From: Fusibacter sp. A1
GTDB taxonomy: Bacteria > Bacillota > Clostridia > Peptostreptococcales > Acidaminobacteraceae
Assembly (NCBI RefSeq): GCF_004125825.1
Contig: NZ_QQWI01000001.1
Location: 372,001-436,000 of the forward strand
DNA: 64,000 nucleotides
Direction: 5' to 3'
The position numbers were made by a program, and so were the translations under genes. The notes beneath the pieces were generated by a model. It was not told the origin of the DNA, did no database searches, and saw only the letters and a list, made by a program, of their open reading frames with translations. Positions 26,233 to 34,394 of this stretch are shown one piece after another; positions within the stretch are counted from its first letter, which is position 1; every line of letters begins with the position of its first letter.

Positions 26233-26933
26233 TACCACTCAATCCCTTCTGGATCTATCGGATTTTCGTTGATGTAATTTTCCGTCACTAGACCGCTTCG
26301 CATTTTAATCACCCTATCCGCCATTGCCGCAATCGATGCGTTATGCGTGATGACCATCACTGTCTTATGATAGTCCTTGTTCACCTGATGCAGCAGCTGC
26401 AGTATCTTGATACCCGTCGTATAGTCAAGCGCCCCTGTAGGCTCATCGCATAGCAGCACTTCGGGGTTCTTTGCGACCGCCCTTGCGATTGCGACACGTT
26501 GTTGTTCGCCACCGCTCATTTGCGAAGGAAAATGATCGCTTCTATCCGCCAATCCCACATCGCTAAGCACTTTGTCGATATCGAGCGGATTCTTGCATAT
26601 CTCTGTTGCAAGTTCCACGTTTTCCTTACCGGTCAGATTGGCCATCAGATTGTAAAACTGAAAGACAAAACCCACATGGTCACGTCTGAACTTGGTCAGT
26701 CCCTTTTCACCTAATTGGGTAAGGGACGTACCGCGAAGAACGACGTCTCCTTTTGTGGGCATATCCATTCCGCCAAGGATGTTCAGCAGCGTACTCTTAC
26801 CAGAACCGGAAGGTCCAAGAATCACTACGAATTCACCCTCGTTAATCGCAAAGTCAACGCCTTTAAGCGCTTCAACCTCAATTTCTCCCATTTGATATAC
26901 TTTTGTAACTCCATCCACTTTAAGAAAACTCAT
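26232..26933 (-). CDS. ABC transporter ATPase, LolD/MacB type
   Basis: ATP-binding subunit of 233 residues. It has Walker [10 protein letters not shown], a Q-loop in [13 protein letters not shown], the signature [14 protein letters not shown], Walker [12 protein letters not shown] and the switch histidine in VITHN, so it should be active. The sequence falls in the LolD/MacB/FtsE group that pairs with FtsX-like permeases, as found next door. It lies 12 bases after the TetR gene. Confidence 0.95.
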   Translation of the reverse strand: MSFLKVDGVTKVYQMGEIEVEALKGVDFAINEGEFVVILGPSGSGKSTLLNILGGMDMPTKGDVVLRGTSLTQLGEKGLTKFRRDHVGFVFQFYNLMANLTGKENVELATEICKNPLDIDKVLSDVGLADRSDHFPSQMSGGEQQRVAIARAVAKNPEVLLCDEPTGALDYTTGIKILQLLHQVNKDYHKTVMVITHNASIAAMADRVIKMRSGLVTENYINENPIDPEGIEW

Positions 26934-26945
26934 GGCTAAACCACC

Positions 26946-27566
26946 TCAATCCCATTTGTTCGCGAAATAAGCATTGACTTTTTCTTCGATTCTTTCATAA
27001 ACCGTATCCATCGACCTACCGTTATCAAAGTAGGTATACAAAATCTCACATCCTGCGATGCTGTAGATGCTTTCCGCATGAAGCCTGCAGTTGAAGCTTT
27101 CAGGGAGCACGCCTTGGTCCACCTTCACTTCAAACGCCTTCACAAGCTTGTTGAGCACCATCAGGTCGATCTTGACCAGCGCCTGGATCATGGGGCTGTC
27201 CAGTCCCGCATTGACCATGGCCTTGGTCATCGACATCATGATCTTTGAATCGATTTTTAAATACGGAGCGATGTACTTATGAAGATAAGCCATCACCATA
27301 TCCGTCAGGTCGTCGATTTTCATGGTTTCTTTAAAGAAGTCCTCATCCATTTCAGGACTCGTAGCGCCTGTCATCACCGAAATATAGACTTCGGGCTTTG
27401 ACTTATAATAGTTGTAAATGGTTCCCACGGCTATGTCGCTCGCCACAGCGATATCAGCCATACTCGTATTTTCATACCCTTTTTCATTAAATATCCGCTC
27501 TGCTTGAACCAGTATTTCATTCTTTATCTTTTCTTTTTTCTTCTCTCGTAAGTTAATCGTGGCCAC
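26946..27566 (-). CDS. TetR-family repressor of the efflux operon
   Basis: Regulator of about 206 residues. The N-terminal TetR helix-turn-helix is clear (ILVQAERIFNEKGYENTSMADIA, then VGTIYNYYKSK), and the C-terminal ligand domain is helical. It is the first gene of the efflux operon, directly behind a 46-bp palindrome, so autoregulation is likely. The start is odd: the in-frame GTG at 27566 overlaps the AGGAGGTG box, an in-frame TAG lies just upstream, and no ATG/GTG/TTG is well placed. An ATT at 27557 sits 6 bases from the box and could be used. The product is otherwise normal. Confidence 0.9.
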   Translation of the reverse strand: MATINLREKKKEKIKNEILVQAERIFNEKGYENTSMADIAVASDIAVGTIYNYYKSKPEVYISVMTGATSPEMDEDFFKETMKIDDLTDMVMAYLHKYIAPYLKIDSKIMMSMTKAMVNAGLDSPMIQALVKIDLMVLNKLVKAFEVKVDQGVLPESFNCRLHAESIYSIAGCEILYTYFDNGRSMDTVYERIEEKVNAYFANKWD

Positions 27567-27571
27567 CTCCT

Positions 27572-27617
27572 ATGAATTAGTTCATTTATGAATCGATTCA
27601 ATAATGAACTGATTCAT
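27572..27617. promoter_or_regulatory. 46-bp palindromic operator of the TetR-efflux operon
   Basis: A near-perfect palindrome centred on tgaatcgattca (27589-27600); 20 of 23 base pairs are symmetric across the full length. It lies between the -10 and the start of tetR. It contains several ATGAA(C/T)-like half-sites, which suggests binding of more than one TetR dimer. Confidence 0.8.
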
Positions 27618-27626
27618 CTTTTCTTT

Positions 27627-27654
27627 AGTTTACTCCTTTATCAGAAAATTGCAA
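27627..27654 (-). promoter_or_regulatory. Promoter of the TetR-efflux operon
   Basis: On the minus strand TTGCAA, 16 bases, TAAACT; the start would fall at the edge of the palindromic operator, so a bound repressor would block it. Confidence 0.5.
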
Positions 27655-27806
27655 CATGATTTTGAGTATTTTTTATCACATGATAAAAGACTACCCAGCG
27701 CTGCATAAATTATGTAAAATGATTAGAAGGACCAATCAATCCATTCTGATATCCGAGCATTCATTCACAAGCGTTCAAGTGAAGAAGCACAGCGAAGGAG
27801 CGAGAG

Positions 27807-28514
27807 ATGCAAGACTTAAGAACTTTCATATTCGATTTAGACGGAACACTGCTGAAAATGGACACGGAGCTGTTTATGAATCTCTATTTTGGAGAAATGA
27901 CAAAACACTTCAGTGGGATCATCGAAAGCCAGACATTGATAGACTCCATACTAGCCTCGACAAAAACAACAGTGATGAACACGGATCACCTGACAAACGA
28001 AAGTGTTTTTTGGGGCGATTTCAATCAGCGTATGTCGGAGCATAAGGAAATCATCATAAAGGAGATCGCCAACTATTACGAGACCGGCTATCTAAAAACC
28101 AGACAGGCGACAATGAGAAGTCAACACATGATAACCGCTGTGAAGCTACTCAAGCAAAAAGGCTACGACGTCGTTATCGCAACCAATCCGCTGTTTCCTC
28201 GAAAAGCGATTCTCGATAGAATCAGATGGGCCGGATTTGAGCCTGAGGATTTCAGCTATATCACCTCATTCGAAAACAACCACTACTGCAAGCCTCATCT
28301 TGAGTTTTACAGGGAAGTCTTATCTGACATAAGAAGACAAGCAAAAGAATGCATGATGGTAGGCAACGACGCCCAAGAGGACATGGTCGTCTCCAAACTG
28401 GGTGTCAAAACGTGGCTTGTGGAGGACTGCCTGATCAACAGAAAAGCAGAACTTCCACCCGTTGACCACAAAGGCAGTTCCGAAGCATTTTTGAACTGGG
28501 TCAAAAACCTATAA
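27807..28514 (+). CDS. HAD-superfamily hydrolase
   Basis: Haloacid-dehalogenase-type phosphatase of 235 residues. Motif I DLDGTLL is at about residues 10-16, motif II lies in VVIATNP, the motif III lysine in CKPHLEFYREVL, and motif IV in MVGNDAQEDMVVSKLG. A helical cap lies between motifs I and II. It probably dephosphorylates a small metabolite; the substrate is unknown. AAGGAG is 6 bases before the ATG. It is convergent with the pseudouridine synthase gene, with which it shares a terminator. Confidence 0.88.
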   Translation: MQDLRTFIFDLDGTLLKMDTELFMNLYFGEMTKHFSGIIESQTLIDSILASTKTTVMNTDHLTNESVFWGDFNQRMSEHKEIIIKEIANYYETGYLKTRQATMRSQHMITAVKLLKQKGYDVVIATNPLFPRKAILDRIRWAGFEPEDFSYITSFENNHYCKPHLEFYREVLSDIRRQAKECMMVGNDAQEDMVVSKLGVKTWLVEDCLINRKAELPPVDHKGSSEAFLNWVKNL

Positions 28515-28526
28515 AAATCAAAAAAG

Positions 28527-28569
28527 AAAAACGCGGTTCAGTTTAACTTAAAAACTGTACCGCGTTTTT
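28527..28569. terminator. Bidirectional terminator overlapping a coding end
   Basis: Stem aaaaacgcggt...ctgtaccgcgttttt with one mismatch. The right arm is also the last codons of the minus-strand pseudouridine synthase gene (stop at 28543-28545), so the hairpin is partly coding. Confidence 0.85.
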
Positions 28570-29448
28570 GATATCTTCCGGCAGAGGTGCGACAATTGTC
28601 ACCTCTCCGTTTCTAGGCGTTTTGAATCTCATCTCACATGCGTGTAGCGCCTGTCTGTCGATCGCCATTCTTTCAAACGAACCATAAAGCGCGTCACCGA
28701 CTAGCGGATGCCCTAAATGGTTCATATGCACTCTGATCTGATGGGTCCTTCCTGTCTTAAGCTGAATTTTCACCAGCGTGGTGTTGCTTAGTTCCTGTTC
28801 CACTTCGTAAAGCGTCAACGATTCCTTACCGTCCGGTCGTACGATCCTTTTCATACTTTCTGCGGATTCCCTTTCGATTGGTTCGTTGATTTCACCTTTT
28901 TTGATCTGGAACTTTCCATGAACAAGAGCCCTATAATACTTCTCGACCCTGTCCGCTTTCATTTCTTCTGATACGATATGCTGTCCATAGGCGTTTTTTG
29001 CAAAAATCATGATACCCGTGGTATCGCGGTCAAGTCGATTCACCAGTCTCGGTTTGTAGTCTTCACCCTTTGAAAGCGCATAATGCCTGACAGCGTTCGA
29101 CAGCGTATGTGACGGATGCCCCTTGGTGGGATGAGCGACCATGTCGGTCTGCTTGTTGATCACAACAAGGTCCTCGTCTTCGTAAATGACTTGTATGGGT
29201 ATATCATTGGGGTAGATCTGATGGGGTTCTTCGATAAACTTAAGCTCGATCACATCCCCTTTTCTTGCCTTGCCGCTCACCGAAACGACATGCCCGTTAA
29301 GGGTCAAAGCCTTTTGACGTTTCACGTTTCTGATCATCCTCGTGGACACGCCCATATCCTCGATCAGCACCTCGAGCAGGGTCTTACCCTGGGTCTCTTC
29401 GACCTTGTATATTAAATTGTTGTAGCTTCCTGTCAGTTTCATCCTCAT
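28543..29448 (-). CDS. RluD/RluA-type pseudouridine synthase
   Basis: RNA pseudouridine synthase of 301 residues. It has an N-terminal S4-like RNA-binding domain (about 15-75) and a catalytic domain with LVNRLDRDTTGIMIFAKN, containing the catalytic aspartate in RLDRDT. The conserved KTGRTHQIRVHMNHLGHPLVGDALYG follows. It is probably an rRNA modifier of the RluD branch (yjbO/ylyB-like in Firmicutes); the exact uridine cannot be told. The C-terminus is encoded inside a transcription terminator. Confidence 0.92.
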   Translation of the reverse strand: MRMKLTGSYNNLIYKVEETQGKTLLEVLIEDMGVSTRMIRNVKRQKALTLNGHVVSVSGKARKGDVIELKFIEEPHQIYPNDIPIQVIYEDEDLVVINKQTDMVAHPTKGHPSHTLSNAVRHYALSKGEDYKPRLVNRLDRDTTGIMIFAKNAYGQHIVSEEMKADRVEKYYRALVHGKFQIKKGEINEPIERESAESMKRIVRPDGKESLTLYEVEQELSNTTLVKIQLKTGRTHQIRVHMNHLGHPLVGDALYGSFERMAIDRQALHACEMRFKTPRNGEVTIVAPLPEDIKNAVQFLS

Positions 29449-29469
29449 TCCAACTCTCTATCCATATTA

Positions 29470-29491
29470 AAAAAGACTAGCAACCGCTAGC
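29470..29491 (-). terminator. Terminator of the unknown gene at 29517
   Basis: Stem ctagc/gctag (extended by G-T) with a short loop and TTTTTT after it on the minus strand. Confidence 0.65.
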
Positions 29492-29516
29492 CTTATCTAT
29501 TCTACTATGTAATTGG

Positions 29517-30077
29517 TCATACTGCAAATTTTAAAGCGAGCATCGCTTGCGTGGGACCTTCGCTGATCATGATGAACTGCTTGAAGTTCTCTTCGCAGAA
29601 CTCATAGATTTCTTTGATGTCCGTGACACGCTTGCCAAAATCGAGAATTTCGACTTTTACTTCGTCCCATCCCATTTGCTTGAGTGCGAAAGCGGCGTCT
29701 TCCGAGATCAGTTCTTTGGGTACCGAGCCGAACACGTTTCCTTTGATCACATTGTGGTCTGTCCAGAATTTATTGTGCTCGCCGATGGCGCCAGCACGCT
29801 TGAGCTGCTCAGTGCGTTCCATGGAAAAGGTTTCTAAAAAATCACCTTCATAGGGATTCAATTTGTAGACCGGCTTATATAAGAAGGGAATCGTGTTGAT
29901 CGATTTAAAATAGATGCCGGTCGTCTTCTCTTTGACCGACTTGAAGTCATAATCGATTTGTCCCAATAGATCCTTCATGACACGGGTGGTATTTCTAACA
30001 ACATCCGCATCACTTGTAGCGATCGCGTGTTCTAGCTGTAACACATAATGTTTCAGTGTTTCAATTTGCTGATTCAT
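29517..30077 (-). CDS. Unrecognised 186-residue cytosolic protein
   Basis: I do not recognise this family. The N-terminus is helical (IETLKHYVLQLEHAIATSDADVVRNTTRVMKDLL). The centre is rich in aromatic and proline residues (IPFLYKPVYKLNPYEGDF), and the C-terminal part alternates strand and helix (VKVEILDFGKRVTDIKEIYEF, FIMISEGPTQAML). There is no signal peptide, membrane helix or obvious catalytic motif. It has its own extended -10 promoter and terminator. Clean codon usage and a GGGGG box before the ATG support a real gene. Its position beside fabI and rluD gives no functional hint. Confidence 0.75.
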   Translation of the reverse strand: MNQQIETLKHYVLQLEHAIATSDADVVRNTTRVMKDLLGQIDYDFKSVKEKTTGIYFKSINTIPFLYKPVYKLNPYEGDFLETFSMERTEQLKRAGAIGEHNKFWTDHNVIKGNVFGSVPKELISEDAAFALKQMGWDEVKVEILDFGKRVTDIKEIYEFCEENFKQFIMISEGPTQAMLALKFAV

Positions 30078-30350
30078 GCTGTTCCCCCTTCTTCACACTC
30101 TGGTATTTAAACGTGTGCTCTCTGTCACTTACGAATTCTATCTATTATGACTACCGACATTATAACAAAAAAAACGATGAATTCCTACTCCGAAAAATAC
30201 GCTTTACTGAAATATATCGCAAGATATAGATGTACACTACTTATTTTACCACTATATGTGTGTTTATTCAAGCAAATTTTTGAATTTTTGAAACAAGTTA
30301 GAAAATTATGGTTATTAACCCATTTGCATTTTTACACGCACCAGGCGCGC
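30078..30350. other. Intergenic region between the unknown gene and fabI
   Basis: About 330 AT-rich bases. It holds an extended -10 promoter (TGT-TATAAT on the minus strand, 30159-30164) for the gene ending at 29517 and, at its far end, the fabI terminator. I see no RNA gene. An 80-codon plus-strand frame (30147-30389) lacks a ribosome binding site and ends inside the terminator. Confidence 0.6.
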
Positions 30351-30381
30351 AAAAAAACAGCAGCGCATCATGCGCTGCTGT
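30351..30381 (-). terminator. Terminator of fabI
   Basis: Stem acagcagcgca / tgcgctgctgt with a TCA loop and seven T after it on the minus strand. Confidence 0.9.
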
Positions 30382-30412
30382 CAAAATAAGTTGTATGATT
30401 GCGATTATACTG

Positions 30413-31183
30413 CTAAACGCCGATAATATGAAACCCGCAATCGACGTGAATCGTCTCTCCTGTCACTCCGCTCGAAAGGTCGGATACAAGGAACATCGCA
30501 GTTTTTGAAATATCATCGTGAGTGACCATGCGTTTAAGAGGTGCTTTTGCAAGGTATGCGTCTTTCATCTCATCTAGTCCTGAAACGCCTTTTGCAGCAA
30601 GCGTCTTGATCGGACCTGCCGATAGGGCGTTGATTCTAAAGCCGTCTTTGCCGATATCCGCAGCAAGGTATTTGACACTTGCTTCAAGTGCCGCTTTTGC
30701 GACTCCCATCACATTGTAGTTCGGTACAACCCTTTCACCACCAAGGTAGGTCAAAGTAATGATCGCGCCGTCCTCGTTCAGATGCTTTACAGCCTGTTTT
30801 GTTGTAGCGACCAAAGAGTACGAGCTGATTTCCTGAGCCATCAGGTAACCGTCTCTTGATGTGTCAAGGTATCTGCCTTCGAGTTCTTCTTTTTTAGCAT
30901 GGGCGATACTATGGACCACACCATCTATTTTTCCGATCTTTTCACTGATCTCATTGAATGCTCTTGCGATATCTTCATCGTTTGTCACATCGCATGAGAT
31001 TAAAAGCGCGTCTTCGTCGTTTTCTTTTGCCAATATCTTTTTCAAATTCCGTTCGCTTGAGTCACCGTAATACGTGTAAATGACGTCCGCGCCGTTGTCT
31101 CTGAGTTTTCTAGCGATGCCCCAAGCGATCGACCACTTGTTGGCAACCCCCATGACTACGACCTTTTTATTATTCATTAACAT
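30413..31183 (-). CDS. fabI: Enoyl-[acyl-carrier-protein] reductase, FabI type
   Basis: NADH-dependent reductase completing each fatty-acid elongation cycle (256 residues). It is a short-chain dehydrogenase with the modified nucleotide loop VMGVANKWSIAWGIA typical of FabI. The FabI catalytic pattern Tyr-x6-Lys is seen in YNVMGVAK, with LTYLGGERVVPNY ahead of it. The ATG at 31183 follows GGAGG at 6 bases. The gene is monocistronic, away from any fab cluster. Many Clostridia use FabK instead, so the presence of FabI is informative about triclosan-type sensitivity, by family knowledge. Confidence 0.95.
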   Translation of the reverse strand: MLMNNKKVVVMGVANKWSIAWGIARKLRDNGADVIYTYYGDSSERNLKKILAKENDEDALLISCDVTNDEDIARAFNEISEKIGKIDGVVHSIAHAKKEELEGRYLDTSRDGYLMAQEISSYSLVATTKQAVKHLNEDGAIITLTYLGGERVVPNYNVMGVAKAALEASVKYLAADIGKDGFRINALSAGPIKTLAAKGVSGLDEMKDAYLAKAPLKRMVTHDDISKTAMFLVSDLSSGVTGETIHVDCGFHIIGV

Positions 31184-31229
31184 AATGTTCCTCCACTCTA
31201 TTAGTACCTGCTTTTAATATTATATACTA

Positions 31230-31263
31230 AAAAAGAGTCTGTGAAAAGCCACAGACTCTTTTT
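31230..31263 (-). terminator. Terminator of ltaE-pepF
   Basis: A perfect 14-bp stem (aaaaagagtctgtg and complement) with a 6-base loop, just after the pepF stop. Confidence 0.9.
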
Positions 31264-31271
31264 AATACATT

Positions 31272-33053
31272 TTAGACCAAAGCTTCAAATTCATCAAGCA
31301 CTTCGTCGAATACCGACAAGGCTTCGATGATGGCACCTGGTTCTGACATGTCTACGCCCGCAAGCTTTAGGGCATCAAGAGGGTAGACCGACCCACCGGA
31401 TTTTAGAAACTCGAAATATCCTTCCAAGGCGCCTTCGGTTCCATCCAGGATTCTTTTTGATATCGCCATCGCGGCAGAGAAGCCGGTTGCGTATTTATAA
31501 ACGTAGAAGGCATTGTAAAAATGAGGGATACGCATCCACTCGTACTTGATGGCATCGTCTAGGATCATCTCAGGGCCAAAATAGGTCTTATTCAGATCGA
31601 AATACATCTTAGACAAGTCGTCCACACTAAGTGGATTATCCTGCTCAAACGCCTCGTAGGCCTTCTTCTCGAATTCAGCGAACATGGTTTGCCTGAATAC
31701 GGTACCTTTGAACTGTTCCATGAAGTGATTGAGCAGGAAGAGTCTCTCTTCGCGCTCAGTGGTATGCTCGAGGAGGTATCTCATCATGATCGCCTCGTTC
31801 ACAGTCGATGCCACCTCAGCGACAAATAGCGAGTAACCGGATTTCACGGATGGCTGCGCCTTGTTTGAAAAATGGCTGTGCAGCGAATGTCCAAGCTCGT
31901 GGGCGAGTGTGAAGACGTCATTCAGGTTGTTCTGGTAATTGAGCAGTATATACGGCTTTGACCTGTAGGTTCCCCACGAATAGGCGCCGCCTCTCTTACC
32001 TTCTGTCTCATACACGTCAATCCAGCGATTGTCACGAGCTTCTAATAGAAGCTTCTCATATTCTCTTCCAAGGGGTTTAAGTCCCTCAAGTACCATTTCA
32101 TATGCCTCATCGAAGGGAATTTCACGTTTTGCCTCAGCGACAAGCGGTGCGTAGACATCATAGATGTGCAGTTCTTCCACTCCAAGCATCTTTTTTCTCA
32201 GTCCTACATAGCGGTGCATCAGATCGACCTTTTCATTGATTGCCGCAACCAAATTGTCATATACGGCCACTTCGATATTGTCACTATCCAGAGACATCTG
32301 GACAGCCGAATCATATCCTCTGATTTTTGAAAGGGCGATGTCCTTTTTGACAGACGAGGTATAAGTCGAAGCGATGGTATTCTTAAGGGCTTCATAACTC
32401 TTGTAAAAATTGACGAACGCCGCTTTTCTGACCTCTTGGTCGGCATCCTCCATAAACTTGATATACCCGCCCTTGGTGAGCGGTTCTATGTCGCCGTTTG
32501 GCATGGTGACATCCTCATAGGTGATATCCGCATTATCGAGCATTCCAAAGATGGCCTGGGCCGCTCCCTGAACATCTCCGAACATGGCGATTAGCTGCTC
32601 CGCCTCGGGAGTGAGCACGTGCTCCTGCTGCCTGATCAGATTGTCGATCATGTGGTCGTAGTCGCTGAGCGCAGTTTCTGATTTCACTTTTTCAAGAAGC
32701 CCCGCCGCATCTAAACCAAGCAGTTCGGGCTCGATAAACGACACGGCAGCTGCAGCTTCGATCGCAACCGCGCTGGCACGTTCGAATCTTGTCTGAGACG
32801 TCGTATTTTTTGTGTTCTCATCCAGTTTCATGTGCGAGTAGGTGAAAAGGTCCGCCAGGTTCAGTTCAAGTTCGTCTCTCAGTTTAAGCACCACCGACAG
32901 GATATCACCGTCTAAGGAAAGCTTTCCTTTGTAGGTTGTCAGTTCTTTGATCTGTACTTTAACCGTCTTGATCAGAGCATCGAAGGACGCTTCTGTGAAC
33001 ATCTCGTCGATGGACCATTTAAGTGATTCATTTACATCATTTCTGTTTTTCAT
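31272..33053 (-). CDS. pepF: Oligoendopeptidase F
   Basis: M3-family zinc metallopeptidase of 593 residues, the normal length. The HExxH motif (HELGHSLH) begins near residue 385, with the third ligand in the following helix (FVAEVASTVNEAIM). The N-terminal PepF helical lobe and the substrate-binding YYNAFYVYKYATGFSAA segment are present. It digests short peptides in the cytosol. It starts 8 bases after the threonine aldolase gene, so both are probably co-transcribed, consistent with amino acid and peptide use. Confidence 0.95.
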   Translation of the reverse strand: MKNRNDVNESLKWSIDEMFTEASFDALIKTVKVQIKELTTYKGKLSLDGDILSVVLKLRDELELNLADLFTYSHMKLDENTKNTTSQTRFERASAVAIEAAAAVSFIEPELLGLDAAGLLEKVKSETALSDYDHMIDNLIRQQEHVLTPEAEQLIAMFGDVQGAAQAIFGMLDNADITYEDVTMPNGDIEPLTKGGYIKFMEDADQEVRKAAFVNFYKSYEALKNTIASTYTSSVKKDIALSKIRGYDSAVQMSLDSDNIEVAVYDNLVAAINEKVDLMHRYVGLRKKMLGVEELHIYDVYAPLVAEAKREIPFDEAYEMVLEGLKPLGREYEKLLLEARDNRWIDVYETEGKRGGAYSWGTYRSKPYILLNYQNNLNDVFTLAHELGHSLHSHFSNKAQPSVKSGYSLFVAEVASTVNEAIMMRYLLEHTTEREERLFLLNHFMEQFKGTVFRQTMFAEFEKKAYEAFEQDNPLSVDDLSKMYFDLNKTYFGPEMILDDAIKYEWMRIPHFYNAFYVYKYATGFSAAMAISKRILDGTEGALEGYFEFLKSGGSVYPLDALKLAGVDMSEPGAIIEALSVFDEVLDEFEALV

Positions 33054-33061
33054 AGCTTCCC

Positions 33062-34084
33062 CTATCCTATAAGCGATTTGACCGCTTCTACTATTTTTAC
33101 AATGTCCTCATCGCTAATCCAGTGATGTGTGACAAAGCGGTATTCCTTGTCTTCTGTTCCGTTGATGATAATTCCCTTTTGCCTTAAGCCCTCTACAAAA
33201 TTTGTTTCATTGATTACCGATTCGGGTAATGTGAAAAATACCATGCTGATATCGCGTCGTTCCCAGATGACATCGATATTGGTGATAGCATCAAGCGCAT
33301 GTGCGAGTCTTTCGGCTTTGGCATGATCGCCTTTCAAAAAAACAGGCATTTCCTTCATGGCGATAAGACCGGCAGCTGCTAGAATTCCAGTTTGTCTCAT
33401 TCCGCCTCCCATCAGCTTTCTGTTTTTTCTCGCTCTTGCGATAAAGTTCTCACTACCAGCAAGTACAGAACCGATAGGAGCGCATAATCCTTTAGAGAGG
33501 CACACGTTGACCGAATCGGTGTACTCCGCTATGGTTTTGACATCAACACCCAGCACAGCCGCGGCATTAAAAATACGAGCACCATCCAAATGAAGCGGTA
33601 TTGCGTGTTCTTTTGCAATCCCGTAGATCGCTTCCATATTTTCAAGCGGTACGACCGTTCCGTTTCCATGGGCGTTTTCCATACAGATCAGACCCGTGTC
33701 CGGATAATGGATGTCATCGGTTCTTATCAAGCTTTTCACTTCATCTACATTAAAAACGCCGTTTTTCGTAGTTGTCGCCCTAAGCTGTACACCGGCGATC
33801 ACAGCGGCAGCTCCGACCTCATGCAAGACGATATGCGAATCGTGACCGACGATGATCTCGTCACCTCTTCTGGTATGTGTAAGAATCGCAAGTTGATTTC
33901 CGAAAGTTCCCGATGGTACGAATAGTGCAGCTTCTTTGCCAAGAAGGTCTGCGGCTGTTCGTTCAAGTTCAATCGTTGTCAGGTCGTCACCATATACATC
34001 ATCACCAACAAGAGCGTTTGCCATTGCATTTCTCATTTTATCCGTTGGTTTTGTTACCGTATCACTTCTCAAGTCAATCATCAT
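33062..34084 (-). CDS. ltaE: Low-specificity L-threonine aldolase
   Basis: PLP enzyme splitting threonine to glycine and acetaldehyde (about 340 residues). The signature MIDLRSDTVTKPTDKMRNAM opens the protein. HLDGARIFNAAAVLGV supplies the PLP contacts, and the lysine is in VCLSKGLCAPIGSVLAG. The ATG at 34084 is 5 bases from GAGG; GTG at 34090 overlaps that box and is rejected. First of the ltaE-pepF pair. Confidence 0.94.
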   Translation of the reverse strand: MMIDLRSDTVTKPTDKMRNAMANALVGDDVYGDDLTTIELERTAADLLGKEAALFVPSGTFGNQLAILTHTRRGDEIIVGHDSHIVLHEVGAAAVIAGVQLRATTTKNGVFNVDEVKSLIRTDDIHYPDTGLICMENAHGNGTVVPLENMEAIYGIAKEHAIPLHLDGARIFNAAAVLGVDVKTIAEYTDSVNVCLSKGLCAPIGSVLAGSENFIARARKNRKLMGGGMRQTGILAAAGLIAMKEMPVFLKGDHAKAERLAHALDAITNIDVIWERRDISMVFFTLPESVINETNFVEGLRQKGIIINGTEDKEYRFVTHHWISDEDIVKIVEAVKSLIG

Positions 34085-34322
34085 CAACACCTCTTTCTTT
34101 TTTTCGCTATTATCATTGTCTTACAAATCGTTTGACTTGTCGATGCTTTAACTAGAAAAAAGAGCTTCTGTACTCGTATTAACTACCGCGAAACGTTTTC
34201 ACAAAGCATATGCCCATCGTTCGTCCTTAAACGAACATTGAATCACCTTTTGTCAATTATAGGACATGACCTTAAATGCGCATAAACGCTCTATTATACG
34301 ATAAAATAAAGCGCAAAAAGTA
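34085..34322. other. Divergent intergenic region, ltaE / glutamine synthetase
   Basis: About 310 bases between divergent starts. It contains the glutamine synthetase promoter at its right edge, a minus-strand TATAAT at 34293-34298 that may serve ltaE, and an inverted repeat GTTCGT/ACGAAC (34219-34236), a possible operator. No RNA gene was recognised. Confidence 0.5.
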
Positions 34323-34351
34323 TTTACAAACACGAACTCGCTCGTTATAAT
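34323..34351 (+). promoter_or_regulatory. Promoter of the glutamine synthetase gene
   Basis: TTTACA, 17 bases, consensus TATAAT; transcription would begin about 35 bases before the ATG at 34395. Confidence 0.8.
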
Positions 34352-34394
34352 AGCAATATTGAATCATCCGACCCAAAAACCGAAGGAGGCTCCA

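Noticed and set aside
30147..30389. 80-codon plus-strand frame with a hydrophobic centre
   Set aside because: No ribosome binding site, very AT-rich, and it runs into the fabI terminator where it stops.
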